The position numbers were made by a program, and so were the translations under genes. Of a DNA stretch of 64,000 nt, positions 26,870 through 38,416 are shown one piece after another (the stretch's first letter is position 1; each line of letters begins with the position of its first letter). Location of the stretch: positions 62,896,547 through 62,960,546 of the forward strand of contig CM060194.1 of the NCBI GenBank assembly GCA_030549335.1, given 5' to 3'. Source of the DNA: Pontederia crassipes. Lineage: Eukaryota; Streptophyta; Magnoliopsida; Commelinales; Pontederiaceae. The notes beneath the pieces were generated by a model. That model did not search any database, was not told the origin of the DNA, and worked only from the letters and a program-made list of their open reading frames with translations.

Positions 26870-27282
26870 ATGGTGCTTCAATGCTATTGTAATGAAGAAG
26901 CCGACGTGAAGACATCTTGGACGGAGCTCAATCCTGATCGGCGGTTCTATGGTTGCAGGAATCACGGAGTAAGTATATATTTAGTTTATTCTTGTTCATA
27001 ACAACATTAAATCATTTGACCATTTGCTAATTTCACTTTTTGAAGCTAATTGAAGAATGCAATTTTTTTTGTTGGATGGATGAGCCCCTCGAAGATCACT
27101 ACAGGAATATCATTAATGGATTGTTACGCAAGATAAATAAATTGGAGATGCAAGTCGAAATCATACATCTGAAGGAGGAAGTAGATACAATGAAAAATCC
27201 AAAACATGGAACTCCTTCGTCATTTTGGAAATATTCAACCTTCCTTTTACTTTTGTTAGTTATAGTAATGACGATAAAATAG
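26870..27282 (+). CDS. small GRF-type zinc-finger protein with C-terminal membrane anchor, carried by the Mutator-like element
   Basis: Two exons, 26870-26968 and 27046-27282, joined across a 77-base intron (GTAAGT to TTGAAG) in phase 0, give 111 residues. The N-terminus is a GRF zinc finger: Cys5 and Cys7 (CYC), TSWT at 15-18, RRFYGC at 24-29 (Cys29), and Cys38 followed by NFFCW. Residues about 50-85 are a charged amphipathic segment (LLRKINKLEMQVEII) likely to form a coiled coil. The last 20 residues are a hydrophobic anchor (TFLLLLLVIVM). This GRF, coiled-coil and tail-anchor plan is common in plants; GRF fingers bind nucleic acid in other proteins. The gene lies just inside the left arm, converges on the transposase relic, and is open, unlike the transposase. 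Its role in the element is unknown. The frame and splice sites are well supported; expression is not known. Confidence 0.8.
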
Positions 27283-28942
27283 TCATATGACTACTGACTA
27301 CTATTATGTATTGTGAAAGTTGGACCATCTGTTATGTACTACTTGTTATGTGCTATTTGTGAAACTTGGACTACCGAGATATATGGCAGATGCAAAACTC
27401 AGTTCGAAGTGTGAAACTCAATTATACATGTGCCCATATCATTCAAATTATTTATTGTTTTTGGATTGTTTGAAGCATATGAATAAGACATCTTAAGAAT
27501 TGTTTTTTATTTGTTTTTGGATTGTTTATTGTTTACGTACCTTCAACTTGGGTTTCAATGTTTCAGAGGCATTTTTGGCTTTATGATATCGAAGTTATGA
27601 TATCGAATTTATTTATTTATTGCCAAAGAGCAAATAATTGTTGCACAAATATGATGTGATACAATCTCACTGTGTGTACATTAGAGATGTCATCTAGCAT
27701 TGAATGATTTAGAAGAAAATTGTATTGATGTCAAACTCATTAAAGCATCAAATGAGCTTTCTTACCTTGCCGAGGACCCAGTCAGCAGAATCAAAGTAGG
27801 CTCTTTCATGATTCTACAAAACATAAAAGCAAACACAAATAATGGATTAGAGCAATAAGTTCTGCTTATAATTTTACGTTTCAATAAACTTTTTCACCTT
27901 TACTTTTAAGAGAAGCTTCAACATACTTTCCTACAGATGGATACTTGAAATATAATGCACCACTATACTGAACAACATATATACTCTTGCAGTACTACTG
28001 ACCATATATGAATTAATCATCATATATGAATTAATCATCATGTATATCCATCTAGTCGTACGAACATATATACTCCTGGCAACAAGGTAATCAATCAGCA
28101 AACAAAACATTGCCAGTTCAGTATGATGTCTCAATTACAAAGTTCAGCAATTACAGAGTCCTATGATGTCTCAATTACAAAGTTCAGCAATTACATAAAT
28201 CCTTCCCGTGATGTCTTTGATAACTTACAAATCTAAAGGAGTCAACATTGAAATGGCAACGATAATATTTCTAATACTCAACAAATCAGTACGTAGTCAA
28301 CATTGTGGATGCATTAAATGACAACACTGATAGAGCATCAGCAAAACCACATAGTTAATAGCCAGCTTCGGACAAACAAGTTTTCAATTCACTGAGCTTT
28401 AATTCCACAAACACAAATAGCAGCATGAAGAATATAAATAATTCCACAAACAAGTTTTCATTTCTGGTTTTCATTTTGTTGCTTCCGACTTAGGTGCACG
28501 CATGAACACATCGGTGAGTACGGTGGTGGACTGCAAGGAAGCCTTCAGCAGCATCAAAGCCTAGTTATTTAATCACCGCCAAGAATTTAGGCATCAGTAC
28601 TAGTGAAGAAACACATATGAGCGAACAAACATGCAGAAGATTTGTAACATGAAAGGATGTAATTTGAGCAATATCAACAGAAAGTTTAAGAATTTATAAT
28701 TGCTAAACCTGGTCTTGAAGACACAAATGACAAATAAGAATTTGTAACATTTCTTGAGTAATGAGTACTATATGTCTGTTCCTCTTGTGTACTGCTCAGC
28801 TATTGCAACACAAAGTATGTTAGTAAAAGATGGCATATAACATAAAGAATTTTTTGGAAAATTTCATGATAGGTTGTACCTGTGCCTTTTTCAACGCACA
28901 AGAAGTGACATAATGTCCTTTTGTTAAACAATAGCTGCATGT
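27283..28942. other. non-coding centre of the Mutator-like element
   Basis: AT-rich spacer between the ends of the two convergent genes. It holds two short tandem duplications: a 22-base unit containing ATATGAATTAATCATC near 28,005-28,045, and a unit starting TATGATGTCTCAATTAC at 28121 and again at 28162. No coding signal was recognised. It presumably holds both 3' ends. Confidence 0.5.
28121..28194 (+). repeat. short tandem duplication (41-base period)
   Basis: ATGATGTCTCAATTACAAAG followed by TTCAGCAATTACA appears twice, 41 bases apart, with nearly no mismatch. A recent local duplication inside the element. Confidence 0.85.
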
Positions 28943-30921
28943 TCATTTTTTAGGAGCACTCTGCGACATTGAAACCTCAACATGAGATTTCATTCGTTGT
29001 ATGTTCCTTAGCTTTCCCTTTGCCTTGGGGGCACATGGATCATGTATGATAATATTAGAACCCTCAATTGAAGAACTTTGTCCTTCCTTTCTACTTGAAT
29101 TTATCTCAACTTGCGAAGCTTCAACTGTATCACTTATCTTTATACAAGATAACTTTTGAATAGCTTCCTTCAAAATCGCAAACCCAACATCCAAATGTTC
29201 TGATGATCGTAAACTCATCTCCGCCACCTTACGCCAATTTCTTTTAAAGTTCAATTTTCGTAAAGGTGTGATATCATATTGACCAAGTAAGAGACCATCT
29301 TTGGATGCCAGGTGTACAGTTGAATACCGAGCACTCATCGTCCAACGATGAAGTATATAATGCTCTGGTAATGACACAACTCTTCTTTCATTAAGAATCA
29401 ATAATGCATGTGCACACAGGATTCCTTCCTGTTCAAACATTTTGCAAGAACATTTCACATGGATTTTCGGCTGTGAAGTGTATTCCATAATAATTCTTTG
29501 TTGATCTACTTCACCTGATAAATACACGGAATAAATAAATTTTACATCATCTTCTAAAAGAAGTTGTGACTACAAGTGCATAATTTTCTTGAATTCTTCT
29601 TGAAATATAGTAAAAACATTTTGGGTATAGACTTTTTCGTCATGAATTTCCAAAGGACTTTTTGAAGTCGTGACAGCAAGATAATACAAATTCCTAAAAT
29701 CTTCTTGTTCTTCTGCCTCACGATGAGTAGAAAGAGTTAAGTCATACTGATGGACGAAATCATCAAGTGAAGTATTAGAATTGACAAATCCATCGAAGAA
29801 TGCATTAATACTCCCAGCCCTTTGTGTGGATTGCATGCCTGCACAAAAGGTATCATTTAAATAAATTGGGACCCAATGTTCACGCTTCTTATACATTTGT
29901 TCCAACCAATGCCCATCCGAAATATCGTACTTCTCTTTCAAAGAAAACAACTTCTCCTCAAATTCTTGTTTGGTCGCGGATCCAAAAAACCAATCATTGT
30001 AATCTTTTCTGAAGTTGTCATGCGTGTATAAATCCCGGAGATATGTTACGACATTCTTCGTAATATGTCATATACAAAACATATGACGTGTATTAGGAAA
30101 CACTCTACGAATAGCGTTACTCATTGCCACATCTTGATCAGTTATAATACATATAGGCTTCTTCCCATTCATGCATTCCAACCATGTTTCAAATAACCAA
30201 ACAAAAGTGTCTCCAGTCTCGTCGACTAGTAAAACACATCCAAGTAATATAGACTGCCTATGGTGATTAACACAAATGGCATTTTAAATTTGTTAGTCCG
30301 ATAGGTTGTATCAAACACTACAACATCACCAAAAGTGATATAATTGTCCTGTGATCTATCATCTGCCCAAAAAAAACTCCTTGCCATTGTTTTTTCATTG
30401 AATGTTATAAATTTCTCCCCCGACATGATGAGATATTTAGCTATCTTCGAAGGAGCGATCCCAGCTTTTCTCATATCAGTCATTGTTTGTTTAGAAGGAC
30501 TTGACAATTTATTATGTGAATGTAATCTTGATACGTCATACGAAGAAACAAGGGGATGTGCGTGGTCTTCATGAAACCTTTTTACCTCCCATTTGCCATC
30601 GTCTACGACCTTAAGTAAAAGTTGTGCACAACAGTCTTCCCTCACATCCCTTCTTCTTTTCACATCTTTGTCCCGATCCTTTTTTTTAGATCCTTATGTT
30701 GTTCTTTTGAGCAAACAAGTCTTCTACTGATGGGTTCATTTATTTTTCTTGATTTGTGACAATAGTCCCTCCTTATCGAAAACCCTCTTGATCTAGCATA
30801 TGCATTGTTCATATGCCTGATCTTCACTATCAAACTTCATTCCAACATATGCTTTGGTAATATCCATATCATTCTCATTATCTTCTAGCTCTTCAATTTC
30901 TTGGACTTGGGGTTCGTCCAT
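28943..30921 (-). pseudogene. FAR1/FHY3-type MULE transposase, disrupted
   Basis: Read on the minus strand, homology runs across nearly the whole span in family order. First is a FAR1-type DNA-binding domain (GFSIRRDYCHKSRK near 30.77 kb). The MULE transposase core follows, with VVFDTTYRTNKF (first catalytic Asp, near 30.30 kb) and IITDQDVAM (second Asp, near 30.13 kb). Near 29.43 kb is a SWIM zinc finger, CxCx9CxH (CSCKMFEQEGILCAH), then a basic tail. The first in-frame Met is at 30921. Breaks seen: frameshifts near 30.80, 30.69 and 30.23 kb, a TGA where a Trp is expected near 30.07 kb, and a TAG at 29570-29572 where Gln is likely. FAR1-type proteins are transposases or light-signalling regulators domesticated from them. 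The flanking TIRs and decay favour a dead transposase. Confidence 0.88.
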
Positions 30922-31199
30922 CTATTTAAAAAAGATGTAACGTAACAATTTATTAATACGATTACCATCACATATACACATAATGCATCGGGCTTAATGT
31001 GGAGGAGCAATTTGCATACTTTGCTATGTGATGCGTAAACTAGTTGCTATGTGATTCTTTACATATACACATAATGCTAAATTCATATTTGCATGGGCCA
31101 TTCAGTAGTTCAAGACTAATTTCATACAATACGGAAGAAAGGATGAAGTGCAAAATTTCTATGGTAGGTATCATGTTCACATTTAAAGTGTTTGTAACA
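30922..31199. other. probable transposase leader region
   Basis: AT-rich stretch between the transposase start and the right-arm subrepeats. On the minus strand the Met is immediately preceded by a TTTAAATAG acceptor-like sequence, so a leader intron reaching into the subrepeats is possible. No other coding signal. Confidence 0.35.
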
Positions 31200-31650
31200 T
31201 TCCAAAAACTAGAGAAAACACGAGAGAGGAGGGAGTCATGGCAGTGGCAGGGGCAATCAGAGAGACAATGCATGAGGGAGGGAGAGGGGGGTTACCCGTT
31301 GTACCTGGAACCGTCGTGCTCTCCTCATGTCTGATCGTTGGACAAAAAGGGGGCAGATCCTTGCACCTGAGCGAGAACGCGAGCGAACAGGGTGTCATGG
31401 CAGTGACAGGGGCAACCAAATAGACAATGCACGAGGGAGGGGATTACCAGTTGTGCTCTTGTCGGAGATGACCCTACGATCACCGGACAAAAAGAGGGCA
31501 GATCCCTGAACGCAAGAGCGAAGGGAGTTATGGCAGTGATAGGTGCAACAAAAGAGACAATGCACGAGAGGGGGAAGGTACCTGAATCGTCGTCCTGGAA
31601 CAGCCGTGCTCCCACCGCTTGTCTGATCTCCGGAGATGACCATACGCTCG
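31200..31650 (-). repeat. tandem subrepeats in the right arm of the Mutator-like element
   Basis: Three to four diverged units of about 120-150 bases. Each contains GAGGGAGTCATGGCAGTG or a variant, then GACAATGCA.GAGGGGG, GTTGTACCTGGAAC or a variant, then GACAAAAAG.GGGCAGATCC. Read on the minus strand they resemble the left-arm units, so they are part of the extended inverted repeat. Confidence 0.7.
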
Positions 31651-31901
31651 TTGGACGAAAATGGGGTAGATCCCTGCACGCACCTGAGCGAGAACGCAGA
31701 GAAAACCTAGGCTCGCCGGATCCCTACACTTGAGTGGTAGAAGAGGGACTCATGGTGGGGAATGCAACGAGATCGAACGCCGAAGTCCAAAATCGAACAC
31801 CAGAAATACAGATTGAACGCCAGAAAGAGGGGAAAGAGAGAGGGAGGGGAATGAAAAAGAAAAAATGAAAGCGCGGGGTGGGGCAGATGAGACGGCTCGT
31901 A

Positions 31902-32037
31902 AAACTCATGAGATGGACGGCAGCCGCTGGATCGAGATCGGATGGGCGCTATCATGATATCCATTGGATCTCGATCGGATGATTGTCAAATCGTGTCACA
32001 CGATGTGAAGCACACCCTGCTTCACATATACATTATT
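31902..32037. repeat. right terminal inverted repeat of the Mutator-like element
   Basis: Inverted partner of the left end. It reads from AACTCATGAGATGGACG to TTCACATATACATTATT. The differences from the left copy are mostly transitions, as expected for an old, methylated element. Confidence 0.88.
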
Positions 32038-33196
32038 CCCATACATATATATATATATATATATATGCATAGTATTTGATATGAAATAAATTTAAAATAC
32101 TAATTGTATTTATTAACTAATAAAATAATCATGTATTTAATTTATTAATTAGATAATGAATTTGATCAAATCAAAATCATCTATTCATTCTAATAAATAT
32201 GATTAATTCAACAATTGTAATTCATTTAAATTTAGATGATATTTTTATTACCAAATTCATCCAATAAATACATATGATTCAATTAAAATATATATATGAT
32301 AATTTAACTATAAATTATAATGATTAAACTTTATTAAATAATAATATGAAATAAATTCTTAGTAGAGTAAAAGTCAAAATTGTTTTTTTTATCGTGGACT
32401 CACCGGTGTCCAAAATTAAACTAATTCAGTGTCGAATGGGAACTGAAAATGTTTAATACTTCTGGTCGACGTCTCGACGACTTCAAGAATCAATCTCAAG
32501 ACTATTAATACGCAATTCGCTACCGCTACTCCATCCGTTGTTAATTAGTAAAAGTCAAAATCATGTCTCTTTTTCTTTTCTTTTTTTCAAGGTCTTTTAT
32601 CAATAGGCGAGTCAATGTTAAAATAATTGCAATATAAGAAGCCATAGATAGATACACGTGGAGTCAAATCAACCATGCCTTTTCGTATTTTGTTTAGCAC
32701 TGTATTATATGGTTGGGAAGCTAATGTCATTCGTTTTAAAGTTTTTAGATATTAAAAATTATGATATATTGTAATATCCATTTACAGATATTTAACGGAT
32801 ATCATAACTTATAAAGGAAAATAACATATGAGATGAAGAATATGACACTTTTGAATTACGTGAAATGAAGTGATAATTAACTTCCTAATTTGATCCGATT
32901 TTGGTATAATCGTTCGTCAGATATTAAGATGACAATTCAAAAAACTATTTCATACGAATTAATTCCATTTAAATTCTCTGATTATATATATATAATTTGT
33001 AATTTGCATTATCTCATACGAATTACATCTATTTATATTATTATCTTTTTTCGGTGAGAATTTATATATTATGTTTGTTTGTCATCTTAACCCAAATGGG
33101 AAATAAAAAAATAATATCATTGGCTTATGGGAAAGGGTTTCTTAAATAAATAAATCCACAATAAAAAAAGAGGCCTCGGAACAAGAGCGAGCGGCA
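32038..33196. other. AT-rich interval between the Mutator-like element and the DUF1365 gene
   Basis: Starts with an (AT)n run at 32,043-32,064. No gene seen. The promoter of the DUF1365 gene should lie in the last part, but no clear TATA box stands out. Confidence 0.4.
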
Positions 33197-36100
33197 ATGG
33201 AGGTCGTCTACCTGCTCTGCTCCTTCACCGCTTCCTTCGTCACCTCCTCGCTTCTCTCCCTCGTCCTCGCCTTCCGTGCCCTCCGCCGCCGCCTCCTCTC
33301 TCCCTTCGTCTCCTCTCCCGCCACCGCCGCGGCCGTTGGAGACGACGTCGGAACCGCCTCCGTCGTCCTCTACGAGGGCCGCGTGCACCACGCCCGGCGC
33401 CGTCCTGTGCCACACGCCTTCGAGTACCCCGTGCGCTATGCGCTCATCGACCTCGACCGATGCCCCCAGCCGTCGCACATGTCCGCACAGCGAGCTCGCG
33501 AGGTCACCGGCGCCACTGGATCAGTGTATGGTCCTAATTTATTGAAAAAAAAAACGCCTACTCTTCTTTATCTGGGGGGAATGATGTTGTAAATGCGGGA
33601 TCTTGTAGGTTCCTGTTGACGATTCCTGCGAGCGTGGGCTACGAGCAGAACCCTCTGAGCGTTTATTACTGCTACGATGTAATGGAAGATGGAGAAAACG
33701 GAGGGCTCGCGGAATCCACTCGTCTTAAAATGTGCATTGCTGAGGTGGGCGTTCTTTCATTATGAGGAGCAAATAATTGAACCCAAATGGCTCAGATTTT
33801 GGATCACTTTCCATCTTTGGGGTCTGAAAGGCTTAAGTGTCTCTTATGTGAGGGTTTCAGGTGACAAATACGCCGTGGGGAGAGCGTGTATCTTTCATAT
33901 TTAACCCGGATTCTGATGTGGTTGCAAAGCCTCTGCATGTCAGCCCTTTCATGGTGAGTCTTTCAGCATACCAACATTTCACCATTGGCTAATAATTACT
34001 TTCTGCGAACACTGCGAGAATGGAGATGCAGCATTGACTTTTTTACATATCAAAAACTTGGCAGCCAATTCAACTAACCTGACAGAAATATGCCTACATT
34101 CTTATAACTGTGAATAAAGATAAATTTGATCTTCAGATTTGATTGCTGTTGGCTACTTCCTATAAGAATTTCTGTATCTTTCTAAATTTGGAATATGCGT
34201 GTCATTTATTCATATACTTTTCTGTTAGGCACGCTTTTTAGCGTTTGTTGTGTGCATATGTGTATGTGATGGAATAATATATACATACATATACCCACAC
34301 ACACAACACAGATACATTTATGTGATGGAAGAATTTTTTTTTTATGATTCTTCTGAAGGTTTGGTTACTAATAGAGCGGAATGGCGTCGTATGATCCATG
34401 TAGCCGACCCCACCTAGTGGGATAAGGCTTTGTTGTTGTTGTTGTTCTGAAGGTAAATGCAAAGGATGTACAACAACAACAAAGCCTTATCCCACTAGGT
34501 GGGGTCGGCTACATGGATCATACGACGCCATTCCGCTCATTCGTTGATCCATGTTTATAAGATTCGACATGATCTTATGCTGGCTGTCGGGGCCTAACAC
34601 AAAGATGAGGTGTGCACATGAGATTTAGACATTATATGTTGATAACTTACATGGCAGGAGGAAACTCAAACAATGGATAGATACTTAAATTATGGTACTT
34701 CAGTCAACATGTTAAAACGCTGAACAGCCAGCACCTAAACTTGGACCTTTGTATGTGGCAAATGAAACAGAATAATGCTGAAGTTGCTCTCAAGCTATTA
34801 AAGGCAGTCCTACATAAATAACTTGGATTCCGTTTAATATGCCACATGAAAAAATGCATAAAGATACTTTAACATTGCAAGTATTGAAAGCTCACAATTT
34901 GCGGTGTGATGTTGAATGATTGTGGCACATGCTATGATATGAAAAATATATCAAAATACAAAATTTTCCATTCAAATAGAAAGCACTTGAATATTATTGT
35001 TGGCGTAAGTGTTAGATTATGTAACCACCACTTATATAGAAATTACAATATTTCTCCATGTATGTATTACTAACATTTCATTGAGTTGTAGCCTTTCATA
35101 TTATGAGTAAAACCATTAGTTTAACTCATTGTTTTGGTTTTAAATACTAATAGGATATGCAAGGAAATTGGAATATTAGTGCGAAAGCTCCTGGAGAAAA
35201 TCTTTCAATTGTTATCTCAGTTCAGCATCCCACACATGGAAACTATTTCACAGCTACTTTACATGCCAAACGTGTATATTCTTCAGGCAGTTCACTTAGT
35301 CTTGCAATGTATTTCTGGTTGATGCCCCACAAAGTTGCAACATGGATATATTGGCAGGTAATGAAGATTGAACTGTGTTATCTTTCTTTTCGGTTTTTGT
35401 TTTATGTTTAAATTGTTGGTCTACCTTTCCTTGAGAAAAATGAACAAAAATGGAGTAAAGATAAAACATAAAGGGGATGCGTCAACTTACTATCGTGAAT
35501 TCTTAGTTCTATATGATTTCAGCTGAAATTGTCTGTGAACTTAAGGAAACAAAACAAGCATCCTCGACTTGATTTTATTTTATAATTTGAATTACTTCAT
35601 CAGATGCAATTCTTGGGTTCATCGAGCATTCACGAGTTAAATATCACCATTCAGACTTTTTTCCTTCTCAGATTGATGTTGTCTTAATATGATTAGTTAG
35701 CTTTCCTTGATGATTTGTTATTGGCCTCTGAAAGGCGAATGGGCTATCACTTTCTCAGAGATGAAGTTAATTGGTTAGTTAGTGTATCTCAAACACTTGA
35801 GCGACTGGATTATGCAGCTTGTGTCGATTAAAGAACTTTGTTTTTCTTTTGGAGGTAGATAATGTTCTTTCTAAAACACTGATAGAGAATTTTCTTAGTC
35901 CATACCAAATACCCTGTGCCTATATTGTTGCTAATCCTATCAAAAAAGAAAAGAAGTTTGCTGATTACATTACCTCCGTATTGTAAATGGGAATCTTAGG
36001 TGCAGAATTTCAGAAAGAAGTTCGCTTACTAGCAAGATGGCCTGCCAGTATCTTTAAAGTTGGATTTGATTCGAGGCATAAAGTTACAAATTCATCAACT

Positions 36101-36445
36101 TAAAACTTTATTACAAAATTCGATTTAATAAGTTCAGAATTCTCTTCTATCTCTCTCGTCCTTTGCGGATTTTATTTTTTTCTTAGGAAATTTGTCATTC
36201 GAGGGTATCCTCTTTATCTGCTTGGACATTTTTAGGCCCTGAAACTTTGGTGGAAGAGTGTTAGCTTCTTGGGTCATCCAAAGTATCAAAGTCCAAACTA
36301 CAGAGAAGATGCTTTAATACGGAACCGGCAACTCTGCTGCTCGAAGAATGGAAGCATAAATCAAAACGTTCAAGACTGTCAAAGAAATAGTAACATAAAA
36401 GAAAGATGGTGCGAATGGAGAGAAGCTCCGTGGCCATGGTCCTGA
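33197..36445 (+). CDS. DUF1365 family membrane protein, five exons
   Basis: Exons 33197-33525, 33609-33744, 33861-33953, 35154-35357 and 36236-36445 join in frame with GT-AG introns to give 323 residues. A hydrophobic N-terminal segment (residues about 3-28) is a likely membrane anchor. The DUF1365 core follows: YEGRVHHARRRPVPHAFEYP, then a conserved TIPASVGYEQNPLSVYYCYD block across the exon 1/2 joint, then TPWGERVSFIFNPDSDVV and LHVSPFMD. The C-terminal part has MYFWLMPHKVATWIYWQALK and a Trp-rich end (EAPWPWS). Exon 1 is GC-rich, as in many monocot genes. The exon 1 donor is fixed by the frame: only CAGT|GTATGG joins correctly. Bacterial DUF1365 genes often neighbour cyclopropane-fatty-acid-synthase-like genes, so a lipid-linked role is possible; the biochemical function is unknown. 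Intron 3 holds two inverted SINE copies. Confidence 0.9.
34361..34444 (+). mobile_element. 5'-truncated Au-type SINE, plus orientation
   Basis: Contains CATGTAGCCGACCCCAC, GTGGGATAAGGCTT and a terminal (TTG)n tail, the diagnostic 3' end of Au SINEs. Flanked by a 10-base direct repeat TTCTGAAGGT (34351-34360 and 34445-34454), consistent with target duplication by a LINE-driven insertion. It lies in intron 3 of the DUF1365 gene. Confidence 0.8.
34471..34602 (-). mobile_element. Au-type SINE fragment, minus orientation
   Basis: Inverted copy starting with CAACAACAACAAAGCC and running through the same ACCCCAC/GTGGGGT core to CTGTCGGGGCCTAACAC. Over its first 60 or so bases it is an almost perfect reverse complement of the neighbouring copy, only 26 bases away. 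No clear target duplication. Confidence 0.78.
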
Positions 36446-38416
36446 ACCTATTCACAGTGAATTTAGAATTGTCAAGTCAATTTGTACCTTCTTGTTTGCT
36501 TCATTTATGTGGTGGCTCATTCACCCATGTTTCAATTTTCTCTGACAAACCAACCTTTTTTTTTTCTCGAGGTGCATATTTAATTGTGCAATGTGATATT
36601 CTCAAAGATGGTAATTATTTGTTTTTAATATATTTTATCTTTAAATTTCAATTTTAAAAAATGATTAAGGCTACTGAATCAAGTAGGGTTCATTAGTTTG
36701 GAAAAATTCAAACCGGCAGTAGTCGTTAATGATTTGTCGGATGGATTCGGATCTGACAAGATCAAGAACTTTGAATTGTCTAATTGAGGTGGATTAGTTG
36801 GATCATTGGGTTGAATCCAGGAACACTCGTGATTAAATAATTATGAAGAAAAAAGAGGAGTAAAGTATTTCCTTCTGTCGTCATTTATAAGTCATACATG
36901 TTATTCAGCAAAGTTAACGAGATTGAATTTCCGGTTAGAAAGAGGAGAGATAGTACTTGGTAGCAATTGCTGAAATTGTTTTTGACAAATATTTTGATAC
37001 ACGACCTCAAAGAGGGGAAAACTATTTTTATTTGATCCAATGATTAAATTCATCTGAGTACTTTAATGGTAAAATCTAACTATGATTACGTCCTCTACAT
37101 ATTTGTTTTTTTTTTGTTAACTACAATTTATTTTGGATCATTATATTTGATAAATATGTCTTATTTATTATGTACTATCGCCAAAGTTGAATAATTGTTG
37201 TGCATTCCCATTTTTTGCCAGACCCCATTTCTTATTCTTCAAAATGATTATCGAGCTGTTAATTGATTGGTAAATTAAAGTGAGTGGGGTTTTAGCTATG
37301 GCTTAAGTGATCAAATTAGTTGCTGCTATACTCATTTCCAATTCATGATGAAAAACTTGTTTTCGTGTTAGATGCAATGGTACACTATCTGAATGACCAA
37401 AACCCAATTATGAATGCTGTATAAAAACTTCAATTTTTTTAGAGCGTTTAATCCAATTCGATTATTAGATAATTTATTTTATTTATCTTCGAAATTGAAT
37501 AAATTCTCTTAATTCTATTTTTTAATATATTTATAGATATCAAATGTTGCGAATAAAAAAAGGGAAAAACTGAAAATCCTTTGTCATCTTGAATGAGATT
37601 CGGGTCACAACTATTAACACCGAATGAGCTACGACGAACGCCGGTCCCAAGCCCGGATAAAGGAGGAGGGTTGTGTTAGACCCCGACAGCCAGCGTAAAA
37701 TCCTGTCAAATCTTATGAAGGCTTTGTTGTTGTTGATAATCTTGATAGCATTGTGACATCAATTTAGTTTGTCAAATCATCAGTTAGCGGAAAATGTTTA
37801 AACTTCATATGAAAAAAGATTTAACTGCTGCAAAAAGTACAAAGCAAATTATTGAGGCAGGCACAGAAAGAAATATCTATAAGGCAACAAAGCAATTGGC
37901 AGGAGGGCAAACCAAGGATCATGAGTCAAACTAGAAAGATGCTCAAGCAAATACAGATGACAACAGTTTTCTGAGCAATTGAATTGAGGTAATGAAGGCC
38001 GTACAACAAGCACATACAAGCATATAAGAACTCCTTAAGAATCAACTAATAATTATAGCCACAAATGAGGGACAATGAGCTAAACATTCAGAAAACCTAA
38101 AGGACCAGAAAACAATAATTTATTTCTGAGGCAGAGAAGTAAATAACAAAATTGTTATAGCTAACATAATAAAAATCGCCCTTGATTTTTATACTGAAAC
38201 ATTCTAATTAAAGCATGACATAGAAACAGGTAGCAAACCAGAAAGAGCCAATAATAGCTATTTCAAAACCTCTAAGATTTCACTTGTGGAATGAATGTGA
38301 ATCCAACACATTATGCAGAAAACCAAATTAACTATTTTCAAGTATAACAAGAGAACAGTATCCGAATATTGAACTATTCCAAGGAAATAATTGTTGGGTA
38401 AAACACAATTTCAAAC
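36446..38416. other. 3' flank of the DUF1365 gene and intergenic DNA
   Basis: AT-rich, no intact frame with a recognisable domain. Contains the internally deleted SINE at 37.64 kb. Confidence 0.4.
37636..37735 (+). mobile_element. Au-type SINE, internally deleted
   Basis: Begins near GCCGGTCCCAAGCCCGGAT, continues through AAAGGAGGAGGGTTGTGTTA and CCCCGACAGCCAGC, then jumps from TCTTATGAA straight to GGCTTTGTTGTTGTTG. The segment holding CATGTAGCCGACCCC is missing. The 5' limit and target duplication were not resolved. Confidence 0.72.

Larger units (their letters stand above)
25163..32037. mobile_element. Mutator-like element (about 6.9 kb) with FAR1-type transposase relic and a GRF zinc-finger gene
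   Basis: The two ends are inverted copies of each other over at least 130 bases with only scattered substitutions. Shared blocks include GGGTGTGCTTCACA, CGTGTGACACGATT and TCCGATCGAGATCCAA. Weaker inverted similarity continues inward for several hundred bases through CT-rich DNA and into tandem subrepeats on both sides. Inside are a GRF zinc-finger gene reading rightwards and a FAR1/MULE transposase relic reading leftwards, so the two genes converge. Long TIRs plus a FAR1-type transposase with a SWIM finger identify the Mutator superfamily. The outer limit is set where inverted similarity stops, at AATAATG. No convincing 8-11 bp target duplication was found at that limit, so the exact ends could be off by some bases. 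A hAT-like MITE has inserted in the left arm. Confidence 0.85.

Noticed and set aside
25163..32037. Reading the FAR1-type sequence as a functional FHY3/FAR1 light-signalling gene
   Set aside because: It has at least three frameshifts and two in-frame stops and sits inside matching terminal inverted repeats.
34361..34602. Inverted repeat as a microRNA precursor
   Set aside because: The arms are the 3' ends of two SINE copies in opposite orientation, which explains the hairpin.
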